From NCBI RefSeq assembly GCF_003121625.1, contig NZ_QDDJ01000021.1, positions 1 to 64,000 of the forward strand: DNA of 64,000 nt. Reading direction: 5' to 3'. The translations under genes were made by a program, and so were the position numbers. The notes under the pieces are model-generated. The model saw only the letters and a program-made list of their open reading frames with translations. It had not been told where the DNA came from and made no database searches. This document shows, piece by piece, positions 7,592 through 16,565 of this stretch (the first letter of the stretch is position 1; every line of letters starts with the position of its first letter). This DNA is from Ornithinimicrobium cavernae (lineage in GTDB: Bacteria > Actinomycetota > Actinomycetes > Actinomycetales > Dermatophilaceae).

Positions 7592-9346
7592 GTGCAGCCA
7601 CGCCCCTTGACCATGGAGAGCAGGCAGGCCGCTCTGGCCGCGCTCGCCGACAGCGGCCGGGACGGGGCCGAGATCGATGTCCTCGTCATCGGCGGCGGGG
7701 TGACCGGTGCCGGCACGGCACTGGACGCGGTGACCCGCGGGCTGTCGACGGTCGTCGTCGAGGCCCAGGACTGGGCCTCGGGCACGTCCTCCCGCTCGAC
7801 GAAGCTGGTCCACGGCGGCCTGCGCTACCTGCAGATGCTCGACTTCAAGCTGGTGCACGAGGCGCTCACCGAGCGTGGTCTGCTGCTGAGCAGGATCGCA
7901 CCGCACCTGGTCAAGCCGATGGCCTTCCTGATCCCGTTGGAGCACCGAATCTGGCAGCGCGCGTACTACGGCGCCGGAGTCACCCTCTACGACCTGCTGG
8001 CCAACCTCATGCCGGGCCGGCGCGCGCTGCCCATCCACCAGCACACCACCCGCAAGGGGATGCTGAAGCAGTTCCCGGACCTGAAGCACGACACGGCCAT
8101 CGGCGCCGTGAAGTACTGGGACGCAACGGTCGACGACGCACGCCTCGTGGCCACCCTGATCCGCACGGCCACCACCTACGGCGCCCACGCTGCCAGCCGG
8201 ACCCAGGTCACCAAGCTCACCAAGGACGAGGCAGGGCGGGTCAACGGTGCGGTCCTGCGGGACCTGGAGACGGGTGAGCAGATCACGGCACGGGCCCGCC
8301 ACGTCATCAACGCCACAGGAGTCTGGACCGAGGACACCGAGACGCTGGCCGACACCAGCGGCGGCCTGCGGGTGCTGGCCTCCAAGGGCATCCACCTCGT
8401 GATCCCGCGCGAGCGCATCAAGGGCACCTCCGGCCTGTTCCTCCAGACCGAGAAGTCCGTGCTCTTCTTCATCCCCTGGTCGCGCTACTGGATCCTCGGC
8501 ACCACCGACACGCCCTGGGAACTCGACCCGCAGCACCCAGTCCCCACCAGCACGGACATCGACTACGTCCTCGAGCACGCCAACGAGGTGCTCACCACCC
8601 AGCTCACGCGCGATGACGTCATCGGCTCCTACGCCGGGCTCCGCCCGCTCCTGCAACCGGGCACGAAGGAGGGCACCAACTCGGCCAAGGTGAGCCGCGA
8701 ACACACCGTGGCCAGCCCCGCGCCCGGCCTGACCATCATCGCCGGCGGCAAGCTCACGACCTACCGGGTCATGGCCAAGGACGCCGTCGACTTCGCCCTC
8801 GGCGGGCACGCCATCCAGACCCCGAGCATCACCCACGAGATCCCGCTCGTCGGGGCCGAGGGAGAGAAGGCCGTGCGCCGGCAGGCTGCCCACTGGCGCC
8901 AGGAGTTCGGTTGGTCGGAGCAGATCGTCGACCACCTCCTGCACCGCTACGGGTCGCTACTGACCGAGCTGGTGGACCTGATCCGCCAGGACCCCTCCCT
9001 CGGTCGCCCCCTCGAAGGTGCCCCCGCCTACCTCCGGGCGGAGATCGCCTACGCGGCCAGCCACGAGGGTGCCCTCCACCTGGAGGACATCATGTACCTG
9101 CGCACCCGCCTCAACTACGAGTACGCCGACCGCGGTCTCGCCGCCGTCGAGGAGATCGCGACACTGGCCGGCAACGTCCTCGGCTGGGACGAGGCCCGGC
9201 GCGAGCGCGAGATCGCTTCCTACCGCGCCCAGGCCGCGGCCGAGGAGCAGGCGGCCCTCGAGCCCGACGACACCTCCGCCGAGCGAGTCAGGGAACGAGC
9301 GCCCGACCTGACCCCGATGCTCCCCCTGGGCACGGAAGGGACCTGA
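7592..9346 (+). CDS. glpD: Glycerol-3-phosphate dehydrogenase (GlpD)
   Basis: FAD-dependent, membrane-associated oxidation of sn-glycerol 3-phosphate to dihydroxyacetone phosphate. The 584 residues show the FAD Rossmann motif VLVIGGGVTGAGTALDA near 30-46, GTSSRSTKLVHGGLRYLQ, the segment HLVIPRERIKGTSGLFLQ, SYAGLRPLL and the C-terminal GlpD cap ending in AQAAAEEQ. GTG at 7592 was chosen because GGGAG lies 6 bases upstream and gives the usual family length; ATG at 7613 is a fallback. It is the first gene of a glpD-glpF-glpK cluster that covers glycerol uptake to the glycolytic intermediate. Confidence 0.95.
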   Translation: MQPRPLTMESRQAALAALADSGRDGAEIDVLVIGGGVTGAGTALDAVTRGLSTVVVEAQDWASGTSSRSTKLVHGGLRYLQMLDFKLVHEALTERGLLLSRIAPHLVKPMAFLIPLEHRIWQRAYYGAGVTLYDLLANLMPGRRALPIHQHTTRKGMLKQFPDLKHDTAIGAVKYWDATVDDARLVATLIRTATTYGAHAASRTQVTKLTKDEAGRVNGAVLRDLETGEQITARARHVINATGVWTEDTETLADTSGGLRVLASKGIHLVIPRERIKGTSGLFLQTEKSVLFFIPWSRYWILGTTDTPWELDPQHPVPTSTDIDYVLEHANEVLTTQLTRDDVIGSYAGLRPLLQPGTKEGTNSAKVSREHTVASPAPGLTIIAGGKLTTYRVMAKDAVDFALGGHAIQTPSITHEIPLVGAEGEKAVRRQAAHWRQEFGWSEQIVDHLLHRYGSLLTELVDLIRQDPSLGRPLEGAPAYLRAEIAYAASHEGALHLEDIMYLRTRLNYEYADRGLAAVEEIATLAGNVLGWDEARREREIASYRAQAAAEEQAALEPDDTSAERVRERAPDLTPMLPLGTEGT

Positions 9347-9437
9347 TCACCACAGCGTGCGCCTACGGCACGACATGACCCGCTTCTGCCACGCTTGCCC
9401 TCGCACATCCACTCAATGACGAGAATGGAGAACCCGC

Positions 9438-10166
9438 ATGGGAGACATCTTCCTCTACGAGATCATGGGCACCGCCATGCTGACCCTCTTGGGTTGCGGC
9501 GTGGTCGCCAACGTCATCCTCCCCAAGAACAAGGGCTTCAACGGCGGCTGGCTGCTCATCAACTTCGGCTGGGGCCTCGCGGTCTTCGCGGGTGTCTACG
9601 TCGCCGCCAAGACCGGCGCCCACCTCAACCCTGCCGTGACGCTGGGACTCGCGGCGAGCGGGGCCGACTTCTACGACCCCGGCAAGGCCATCCCGGTCAA
9701 CTTCGGCAACACCATCGCCTACTTCGCCGCCGAGATGATCGGCGCGTTCCTTGGGGCTGTGCTCGCGTGGGCCGCCCACAAGCAGCACTTCGACGAGGAC
9801 GCTGAGCCGGCCACCAAGCTGGCCGTCTTCTCCACCGGGCCGCAGATCCGCAACCCGCTGTGGAACACCGTGACCGAGGTGCTGGGCACCTTCGTCCTGA
9901 TCTTCGTCATCCTCATGTTCGCCGGCAGCCCCTCGGGCCTGGGTCCGCTGGCGGTGGCACTCCTGGTGGTCTCCATCGGCGCCAGCCTCGGTGGCCCCAC
10001 CGGCTACGCGATCAACCCGGCCCGTGACCTGGGGCCCCGCATCGCCCACGCCCTCCTGCCCATCCCGGGCAAGGGCAGCAGCGACTGGAGCTACTCCTGG
10101 GTGCCGGTCGTCGGTCCCCTCCTCGGAGGTGCGCTCGGCGGGCTGCTGTTCCTGGGGATCAGCTGA
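9438..10166 (+). CDS. glpF: Glycerol uptake facilitator (GlpF)
   Basis: Six-helix MIP-family channel of 242 residues for passive glycerol entry. Both pore motifs are present: HLNPAVT near 62-68 and INPARDLGP near 192-200. The Asp after the second NPAR is the hallmark of glycerol channels rather than water-only aquaporins. GGAGAA lies 5 bases upstream of the ATG. It is 91 bases downstream of glpD and about 100 bases upstream of glpK, with a strong hairpin in the second gap. Confidence 0.95.
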   Translation: MGDIFLYEIMGTAMLTLLGCGVVANVILPKNKGFNGGWLLINFGWGLAVFAGVYVAAKTGAHLNPAVTLGLAASGADFYDPGKAIPVNFGNTIAYFAAEMIGAFLGAVLAWAAHKQHFDEDAEPATKLAVFSTGPQIRNPLWNTVTEVLGTFVLIFVILMFAGSPSGLGPLAVALLVVSIGASLGGPTGYAINPARDLGPRIAHALLPIPGKGSSDWSYSWVPVVGPLLGGALGGLLFLGIS

Positions 10167-10182
10167 TCCCGTCCCCGTGACG

Positions 10183-10218
10183 TGCCGGGTGCCCACCACC
10201 CGTGGTGAGCACCCGGCA
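10183..10218 (+). terminator. Hairpin between glpF and glpK (attenuator or partial terminator)
   Basis: TGCCGGGTGC (10183-10192) pairs perfectly with GCACCCGGCA (10209-10218) around a 16-base loop that can itself pair CCAC with GTGG. There is no U-tract. Its position inside the operon suggests mRNA processing, attenuation or protection rather than full termination. Confidence 0.55.
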
Positions 10219-10268
10219 TACGCACTCCCCCTCCCATCCCGTACACAACGAAGTGAAGGAGCTCAGCA

Positions 10269-11807
10269 ATGGCTGACTACGTACTCGCGATCGACCAGGG
10301 CACGACGAGCACCCGGGCGATCGTGTTCACCAAGTCCGGCGAGATCCACTCGGTCGGTCAGAAGGAGCACGAGCAGATCTTCCCGAAGGCGGGGTGGGTC
10401 GAGCACAACCCGGCGGAGATCTGGGACAACACCCGCGAGGTCATCGGTCAGGCCCTCGGCAAGGCCAACCTGGCCAACAGTGACCTGGCCGCGATCGGCA
10501 TCACGAACCAGCGCGAGACCGCCGTCGTATGGGACAAGAACACCGGCGAGGCCGTCTACAACGCGATCGTCTGGCAGGACACACGCACCGACAAGATCGT
10601 CGCCGAGCTGGGCGGACAGGAGGGCGCGGACAAGTACAAGGCCGTCTGCGGCCTCCCGCTGGCGACGTACTTCTCCGGCCCGAAGGTCAAGTGGATCCTG
10701 GACAACGTCGAGGGTGCCCGCGAGAAGGCCGAGGCCGGTGACCTGATCTTCGGCAACACCGACTGCTGGACCCTGTGGAACCTCACCGGCGGGCCGAACG
10801 GCGGGGTGCACGTCACGGACGTGACCAACGCCTCGCGCACGATGCTCATGGACCTGAAGACCCTCAGCTGGGACGAGAGCATCGCCTCGGACATGGGCAT
10901 CCCTATGTCGATGCTGCCCGAGATCCGGTCCTCCTCCGAGGTCTACGGCGAGAGCGACAAGCTCGGGGTGCCCATCGCCGGCATCCTCGGTGACCAGCAG
11001 GCCGCGACCTTCGGTCAGGCCTGCTTCGAGAAGGGCATGTCGAAGAACACCTACGGCACCGGCAACTTCATGCTGCTCAACACCGGCACCGAGATCGTCC
11101 CCTCGGAGAACGGTCTGCTCACCACGGTCTGCTACAAGATCGGTGACCAGGACCCGATCTATGCGCTGGAGGGCTCGATCGCCGTCACCGGCTCACTGGT
11201 GCAGTGGCTGCGGGACAACCTCGGGCTCATCAAGGAGGCGCCCGAGGTCGAGGACCTGGCCAAGGAGGTCGATGACAACGGTGGCTGCTACATCGTGCCC
11301 GCCTTCTCCGGTCTCTTCGCTCCCTACTGGAAGGACGATGCACGCGGCGCGATCGTCGGTCTGACCCGCTACGTCAACAAGCACCACATCGCGAGGGCCT
11401 CGCTGGAGGCCACGGCGTTCCAGACCCGTGAGGTCCTGGACGCGATGAACGCCGACTCCGGCGTCGACCTGTCCGAGCTGCGGGTGGACGGCGGCATGAT
11501 CGCCAACGAGACCCTGATGCAGTTCCAGGCCGACATCCTCGGCGTGGACGTCGTGCGGCCCAAGGTCGCCGAGACCACGGCGCTCGGCGCGGCCTACGCA
11601 GCCGGCATCGCGGTCGGCTTCTGGAAGGGCGAGCAGGACGTCATCGACAACTGGGCCGAGGGCAACCGCTGGTCCCCGAAGATGCCCGACGCCGAGCGCG
11701 ACCGGCTCTACCGTCAGTGGAAGAAGGCCGTCACCAAGACCTTCGACTGGATGGACGAGGACGCCGAGGCCGCCGAGGAGCACGCCGAGGAGGCCGGGAC
11801 GGCCTGA
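10269..11807 (+). CDS. glpK: Glycerol kinase (GlpK)
   Basis: Cytoplasmic FGGY-family kinase that phosphorylates glycerol to glycerol 3-phosphate with ATP. Of its 512 residues, the start contains the nucleotide-binding [12 protein letters not shown] near 8-19. Later come [44 protein letters not shown] and the FGGY signature region [17 protein letters not shown]. Length is typical. It carries a short acidic tail of Glu/Ala residues after WMDEDAE. A strong hairpin follows the stop. Confidence 0.97.
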   Translation: MADYVLAIDQGTTSTRAIVFTKSGEIHSVGQKEHEQIFPKAGWVEHNPAEIWDNTREVIGQALGKANLANSDLAAIGITNQRETAVVWDKNTGEAVYNAIVWQDTRTDKIVAELGGQEGADKYKAVCGLPLATYFSGPKVKWILDNVEGAREKAEAGDLIFGNTDCWTLWNLTGGPNGGVHVTDVTNASRTMLMDLKTLSWDESIASDMGIPMSMLPEIRSSSEVYGESDKLGVPIAGILGDQQAATFGQACFEKGMSKNTYGTGNFMLLNTGTEIVPSENGLLTTVCYKIGDQDPIYALEGSIAVTGSLVQWLRDNLGLIKEAPEVEDLAKEVDDNGGCYIVPAFSGLFAPYWKDDARGAIVGLTRYVNKHHIARASLEATAFQTREVLDAMNADSGVDLSELRVDGGMIANETLMQFQADILGVDVVRPKVAETTALGAAYAAGIAVGFWKGEQDVIDNWAEGNRWSPKMPDAERDRLYRQWKKAVTKTFDWMDEDAEAAEEHAEEAGTA

Positions 11808-11833
11808 TCCCGCCAGGGAGGCCCACCACCGCG

Positions 11834-11867
11834 CCGAGCCCGGCCCGCACTGCGGGACCGGGCTCGG
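11834..11867 (+). terminator. Terminator hairpin after glpK
   Basis: CCGAGCCCGG (11834-11843) pairs with CCGGGCTCGG (11858-11867), and the interior CCCGC/GCGGG can extend the stem. It sits 27 bases after the glpK stop and just before the end of the convergent kinase-like gene, so it may serve both strands. Confidence 0.75.
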
Positions 11868-11884
11868 TCACGTCCGTCACCGTC

Positions 11885-12607
11885 TCAGGGCAGCTCGAGC
11901 CACTGCGGGTCCTCCGGGTCCGGATCGATGAGCACCGGCCGCTGGAGATCGGTGTTGTCCAGGATCCAGGTGGGCGGGTGCAGCCGCGCCTGCTGCAGGT
12001 AGAGCTTCTGACCGCCCACATAGCGGGCGTTCGCCTCGTGGGCCGGGTCGTCGGAGCCCGCCGGGCGGTTCGGGAACCGGGCGTTCCCGCGCGGCACCGA
12101 GACCCGCAGTGGCACCAGCACCATCAGCGTGGCATCCCACTCCCCCGCGAGCTCGGGGCGCCGCAGGAAGATCCCGTCCACCAGCAGCAGCGCATCGGCC
12201 GAGGCCTCCACGGGGTCGGGCGCCACCGCACGGTCGGTCGTGACGTCGTGCACGGCCGGGACATACTCCCGACCGGCCCGGAAGGGGCGCAGCACCTTGG
12301 CGCGGAAGGCCTCGTAGTCGTAGCTGTCCCGGTAGAAGGTCTCCGGGCCGCTGCCGCGCGCGTGCCGCCGGGCCCGCGGATGGTGGAAGCCGTCGATCGA
12401 GACGCTGCGCACCTCGCGTCCTGCCACGTGGGGCGCGAGCGCGACCAGCTCGGCGGCCAGCCGGCTCTTGCCTGCACCGTCCACCCCGTCGATCGCGATC
12501 ACGGCCCGCTCGCCCGGCCGGACCGCGACCAGCATCGCGAGCAGGTCGACCAGGACGAGCTGCCGGACGGGCAGGAACCCGGGCCCGGTCACGTGCCGCA
12601 CACCCAC
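11885..12607 (-). CDS. Uridine-kinase-like P-loop NTPase
   Basis: Cytoplasmic P-loop kinase of up to 240 residues. Walker A is GVDGAGKS near 41-48. SIDGFHHPRARRH and YDYEAF resemble the uridine kinase/phosphoribulokinase superfamily. LLVDGIFLRRPEL is the equivalent of the uridine kinase 'FEG' segment. The C-terminus (YVGGQKLYLQQARLHPPTWILDNTDLQ) is typical of actinobacterial uridine-kinase-like proteins that are not classical Udk. The exact substrate is not evident. GTG at 12607 is the longest start; later GTG codons are possible. It lies downstream of ispG on the same strand. Confidence 0.75.
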   Translation of the reverse strand: MGVRHVTGPGFLPVRQLVLVDLLAMLVAVRPGERAVIAIDGVDGAGKSRLAAELVALAPHVAGREVRSVSIDGFHHPRARRHARGSGPETFYRDSYDYEAFRAKVLRPFRAGREYVPAVHDVTTDRAVAPDPVEASADALLLVDGIFLRRPELAGEWDATLMVLVPLRVSVPRGNARFPNRPAGSDDPAHEANARYVGGQKLYLQQARLHPPTWILDNTDLQRPVLIDPDPEDPQWLELP

Positions 12608-12682
12608 CCGGTCATGGCGTGGTCCGCACCAGACCGTATGCCGTGGGGCCGGTTCCGTCGGGACCGGAACCTCATCTGCAGG

Positions 12683-12704
12683 GTCGGGTGACCAGTCACC
12701 CGAC
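12683..12704 (-). terminator. Palindrome spanning the ispG stop codon
   Basis: GTCGGGTGAC (12683-12692) and GTCACCCGAC (12695-12704) form a perfect 10+10 inverted repeat with a 2-base centre. It contains the ispG stop (12696-12698). A second 7-bp hairpin (12651-12671) follows downstream. It is a probable transcript end, without a U-tract. Confidence 0.45.
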
Positions 12705-13868
12705 GGTGACCCAGGGAGGGCCGACGGGCTCGCCGTCGACGGGCTCGCCCATCTCCTCGGCGATCCGCATCGCCTCCTCGATCAGCGTCTCGACGATCTG
12801 GCTCTCCGGCACTGTCTTGATGACCTCGCCCTTGACGAAGATCTGCCCCTTGCCGTTGCCCGAGGCGACCCCGAGGTCGGCCTCGCGCGCCTCACCGGGG
12901 CCGTTGACGACACAGCCCATGACGGCGACGCGCAGCGGCACCTCCAGGCCCTCCAGTCCGGCGGTGACCTCGTCGGCCAGGGTATAGACGTCGACCTGGG
13001 CGCGGCCGCACGAGGGACAGGAGACGATCTCCAGCTTGCGCGGCCGCAGGTTGAGGCTCTGCAGGATCTGGTTGCCGACCTTGACCTCCTCCACAGGGGG
13101 CGCGGAGAGGGACACCCGGATGGTGTCGCCGATGCCCTTGGAGAGCAGGGCGCCGAAAGCCGTGGCGGACTTGATGGTGCCCTGGAACGCGGGCCCGGCC
13201 TCCGTCACGCCCAGGTGCAGCGGCCAGTCCCCCCGCTCGGCGAGCAGCTCGTAGGCGCGCACCATCACCACCGGGTCGTTGTGCTTGACGGAGATCTTGA
13301 AGTCGTGGAAGTCGTGCTCCTCGAAGAGCGAGGCCTCCCAGACCGCGGACTCCACCAGGGCCTCCGCCGTGGCCTTGCCGTACTTCTGCAGGAGGCGCGG
13401 GTCCAGGGAACCGGCGTTGACGCCGATGCGGAGGGAGACCCCCGCATCCTTGGCCGCCCGCGCGATCTCCTTGACCTGGTCGTCGAACTTGCGGATGTTG
13501 CCCGGGTTGACCCGGACCGCGGCGCAGCCGGCGTCGATCGCGGCGAAGACGTAACGCGGCTGGAAGTGGATGTCGGCGATGACCGGGATCTGCGACTTGC
13601 GGGCGATGGCCGGCAGGGCATCGGCGTCGTCCTGGCTCGGGACGGCCACGCGGACGATGTCGCACCCGGTGGCGGTCAGCTCGGCGATCTGCTGCAGCGT
13701 GGCATTGATGTCGGTCGTCGGCGTGGTCGTCATCGACTGCACCGAGATCGGCGCGTCACCGCCGACCTCGACCTTGCCCACGCGGATCTTGCGGGTCGCG
13801 CGCCGCGGAGCGAGGACCGGTGGCGGAGCGGCGGGCATGCCGAGGGCGATGGGGGTGCCTGCAGTCAT
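12696..13868 (-). CDS. ispG: 4-hydroxy-3-methylbut-2-en-1-yl diphosphate synthase (IspG/GcpE)
   Basis: Penultimate [4Fe-4S] enzyme of the MEP isoprenoid pathway, converting MEcPP to HMBPP. The 390 residues show [20 protein letters not shown] near the start, [26 protein letters not shown] and the iron-sulfur ligands CPSCGR and [10 protein letters not shown]. It is the last gene of the dxr-rip1-ispG run, the order also found in Mycobacterium, with a 33-base gap to the protease gene. The last residues before the stop are PPWVTVG. Confidence 0.97.
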   Translation of the reverse strand: MTAGTPIALGMPAAPPPVLAPRRATRKIRVGKVEVGGDAPISVQSMTTTPTTDINATLQQIAELTATGCDIVRVAVPSQDDADALPAIARKSQIPVIADIHFQPRYVFAAIDAGCAAVRVNPGNIRKFDDQVKEIARAAKDAGVSLRIGVNAGSLDPRLLQKYGKATAEALVESAVWEASLFEEHDFHDFKISVKHNDPVVMVRAYELLAERGDWPLHLGVTEAGPAFQGTIKSATAFGALLSKGIGDTIRVSLSAPPVEEVKVGNQILQSLNLRPRKLEIVSCPSCGRAQVDVYTLADEVTAGLEGLEVPLRVAVMGCVVNGPGEAREADLGVASGNGKGQIFVKGEVIKTVPESQIVETLIEEAMRIAEEMGEPVDGEPVGPPWVTVG

Positions 13869-13901
13869 GGGTTCAGTATCTCCTTGCTCGGCCGGGAATC
13901 A

Positions 13902-15227
13902 TCATCCGGCGAGCCGGACGGGGTTGACGAGGTCGGCATAGACCAGCAGCACGGTCATGCCGACCAGGACGAGGGCGACGGTGTAGGCGATCGGCAGGGC
14001 CTTGGCGATGTCGACCGGTGCCGGCTCGGGCAGGCCGCGCACGCGGGCCCACGCCTTCTTGACGCCCTCCCAGAGGGCGCCGGCGATGTGCCCGCCGTCC
14101 AGCGGCAGCAGCGGGACGAGGTTGAACACGAACAGCGCGATGTTGAGGGACGCGAGGAGGGAGAGCAGCATGACGGCCTTGCCCTCGACCGAGTCGGTGA
14201 GCGCTCCGAGCGAGCCGTCGGTGACCTCACCGGCGACGCGTCCCACCCCGACCACGGACATCGGGCTCTCGACGTCCCGCTCCTGGTTGCCGAAGGCGGC
14301 CTGGTAGACGCCGACCAGCTTCTCCGGAAGCTTCAGGAAGATCCTGGCCGTGTCCAGGACGGCACCACCGACGAAGGCGGGGGCCTCGGTGACCGGCCGC
14401 GCGGCATACTCGATCGAGCCACTGGCACCGAAGTAGCGGCGCGGCTCCATGACCGGCTCACCCGCCTCGTCCAGCTGCAGGGTGCCGTCGGCGTTGTAGA
14501 CCGGTCGGTCCCGCTCGACCAGGGTGGCCGGGATCTGGATCGTCTCCCCCGCCCGCTCGACGACGAAGAGCGCCTGCTCGCCGGAATTCTGGATCTCATA
14601 GCTGGCCTCGGCCCAGGAGTCGACCGGCACCCCGTTGATGTGGGTGATGCGGTCACCGACCTCCAGGTCGGAGGCCAGCGCCGGCGAGGGAGGCTCACCG
14701 GTGCAGTCGGTCGCGGTCACGTCGGTGGGCGCACACTCACTGATCGAGGAGATCTTGGGCGTGCTGGCGGGCAGACCCAGGAAGACGAGGATGCCGGTGA
14801 GCACCACCGCGGCGATGACCAGGTTCATCAGTGGCCCGCCGAACATGATGATGACGCGCTTCCAGACCGGCAGCTTGTAGAAGACCCGGTCCTCGTCGCC
14901 GGGGCCGACCTCCTCCATGGACTCGGCGCGCGCCTGCTCGGCCATCTGGCTCCAGCGTCCCGTCGAGGAGGCGCGCAGCCGGCCTCCGTCCTGGGGGCGC
15001 GGCGGGAACATCCCGATCATGCGGACGTAGCCGCCCAGCGGGATCGCCTTGATGCCGTACTCGGTCTCCCCGCGCCGCCGCGCCCAGATCGTCGGGCCGA
15101 AGCCGACCATGTACTGGGTGACCTTGACCCCGAACTTCTTGGCAGGTACCAGGTGCCCGATCTCGTGCAGGGCGATGGAGAGCGCGATGCCGAGAGCCAT
15201 CAGCAGCACCCCGAGCAGGTACGTCAT
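13902..15227 (-). CDS. rip1: Site-2 intramembrane metalloprotease (RseP/Rip1 family, M50)
   Basis: Membrane zinc protease of about 441 residues that cleaves transmembrane substrates such as anti-sigma factors. The zinc site HEIGH is at residues 21-25 in the first membrane helix. A PDZ-like domain follows mid-protein (LEVGDRITHINGVPVDSW). The third zinc ligand lies in the PLLPLDGGHIAGALWE motif near the C-terminus. ATG at 15227 was chosen because it overlaps the dxr TGA by 4 bases and places MTYLLGVLLMALGIALSIAL directly before the HExxH helix; the longer frame upstream lies within dxr. Confidence 0.93.
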   Translation of the reverse strand: MTYLLGVLLMALGIALSIALHEIGHLVPAKKFGVKVTQYMVGFGPTIWARRRGETEYGIKAIPLGGYVRMIGMFPPRPQDGGRLRASSTGRWSQMAEQARAESMEEVGPGDEDRVFYKLPVWKRVIIMFGGPLMNLVIAAVVLTGILVFLGLPASTPKISSISECAPTDVTATDCTGEPPSPALASDLEVGDRITHINGVPVDSWAEASYEIQNSGEQALFVVERAGETIQIPATLVERDRPVYNADGTLQLDEAGEPVMEPRRYFGASGSIEYAARPVTEAPAFVGGAVLDTARIFLKLPEKLVGVYQAAFGNQERDVESPMSVVGVGRVAGEVTDGSLGALTDSVEGKAVMLLSLLASLNIALFVFNLVPLLPLDGGHIAGALWEGVKKAWARVRGLPEPAPVDIAKALPIAYTVALVLVGMTVLLVYADLVNPVRLAG

Positions 15228-16507
15228 GGCTGGCTCTCTCCCTGGGACGACAGTCCGATCATCTCGCGCGCACGGTCTCTGGCCCACCTGTCGGCGGCCA
15301 ATACGTCCTCAACCGACAACACCGCTGGATCGTTCCCGTGCCCCGCCGATTCTACCGCCGGCCCGCCCCGCGAGCGCTCGCCCGAGACGCGAGCCCCGTC
15401 GTTGGCCGGGGGGCCGGCCCGGTGTGCCTCGACCACCCTGGCGACGGTGTCGACGATGTCGAGGAAGCCGATGGTGCCGTCGTGGAAGGCGTCGACGCAG
15501 ATCTCGTTGGCGGCGTTGTACACGGCCGGGTGGGTGCCGCCGTCCTCGCCGACCAGCCGCGCCAACCGCACCGCGGGGAAGGCCTCGTCGTCCAGCGGGT
15601 GGAACTCCCAGGTGCTGGCGGTGCTCCAGTCGCTGGCCACGTCCACGTCGGGGAGCCGGTCCGGCCAGGACAGGCCCAGCGCGATCGGCACCAGCATCCG
15701 CGGCGGCCCGGCCTGGGCGATCGTCGATCCGTCGTGGAACTCGACCATGGAGTGGATCTGCTGCTGCGGGTGCACCACGACCTCGATGTCGGCGAACGGG
15801 ATCCCGAACAGCAGGTGGGCCTCGATCACCTCCAGCCCCTTGTTGACCAGGGTCGCCGAGTTGGTGGTCACCACGCGCCCCATCGCGAAGTTGGGGTGCC
15901 GGAGCGCCTGCGCCGGCGTGACCTCGGCGAGGTCGGACCTGCTGCGGCCGCGGAAGGGGCCGCCGCTGGCGGTCAGCACCAGTCGCCGCACCTCGTCCGC
16001 GCGTCCTGCGCGAAGACACTGGGCGATCGCGCTGTGCTCGGAGTCGACCGGCACGATCTGACCGGGCGCGGCCGCCGCCGTGACCAGGGATCCGCCGACG
16101 ATGAGGGACTCCTTGTTGGCCAGGGCCAGCGTGCTGCCGGCAGCCAGCGCGGCCAGGGTCGGGCGCAGACCGATGCTGCCGGTGATGCCGTTGAGCACGA
16201 CGTCCGCACCGTTGCCGGCGACCACCACGGCCGCCTCCGGACCGGCCAGGACCTCTGGGCGGCGGTCTCCCGGGCCGCTGAGGTCCGCGATGGCGCGGGT
16301 CAGCTCGTCAGCCACCTCCTCGCGGGCCACCGCCACCTGCTCCACCCGGAGAGCCACCGCCTGACGGGCCAGCTGGACGACGTCGGAGCCGGCCGCGCTC
16401 AGGGCGCGCACGACGAACGCCCCCGGGTTGGCCAGGACGATCTGCTCCGCCTGGGTGCCGATCGAGCCCGTGGAGCCCAGCAGGGTGAGGGTGCGCGGTG
16501 GGGTCAC
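15224..16507 (-). CDS. dxr: 1-deoxy-D-xylulose-5-phosphate reductoisomerase (Dxr/IspC)
   Basis: NADPH-dependent first committed enzyme of the MEP pathway. The N-terminal NADPH loop LLGSTGSIGTQ is at residues 9-19. NKESLIVGG, VDSEHSAIAQCL with the metal ligands, TASGGPFRGR and MGRVVTTNSATLVNKGLEVIEAHLLF-type motifs follow. The gene encodes 427 residues; a C-terminal extension of about 35 residues (GPPANDGARVSGERSRGG onward) is unusual. GTG at 16507 starts directly before the conserved core; only a weak GGGA precedes it. It overlaps rip1 by 4 bases. Confidence 0.95.
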   Translation of the reverse strand: MTPPRTLTLLGSTGSIGTQAEQIVLANPGAFVVRALSAAGSDVVQLARQAVALRVEQVAVAREEVADELTRAIADLSGPGDRRPEVLAGPEAAVVVAGNGADVVLNGITGSIGLRPTLAALAAGSTLALANKESLIVGGSLVTAAAAPGQIVPVDSEHSAIAQCLRAGRADEVRRLVLTASGGPFRGRSRSDLAEVTPAQALRHPNFAMGRVVTTNSATLVNKGLEVIEAHLLFGIPFADIEVVVHPQQQIHSMVEFHDGSTIAQAGPPRMLVPIALGLSWPDRLPDVDVASDWSTASTWEFHPLDDEAFPAVRLARLVGEDGGTHPAVYNAANEICVDAFHDGTIGFLDIVDTVARVVEAHRAGPPANDGARVSGERSRGGPAVESAGHGNDPAVLSVEDVLAADRWARDRAREMIGLSSQGESQP

Positions 16508-16565
16508 CGTCCCATTGTGACCGGAGGAGGTATGCCGAGGCTCGTCACCCCGACGCGCGTGGCTG

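Noticed and set aside
12468-16061. Long plus-strand open frame (1197 codons)
   Set aside because: Antisense shadow of ispG, rip1 and dxr with low-complexity composition and no domain.
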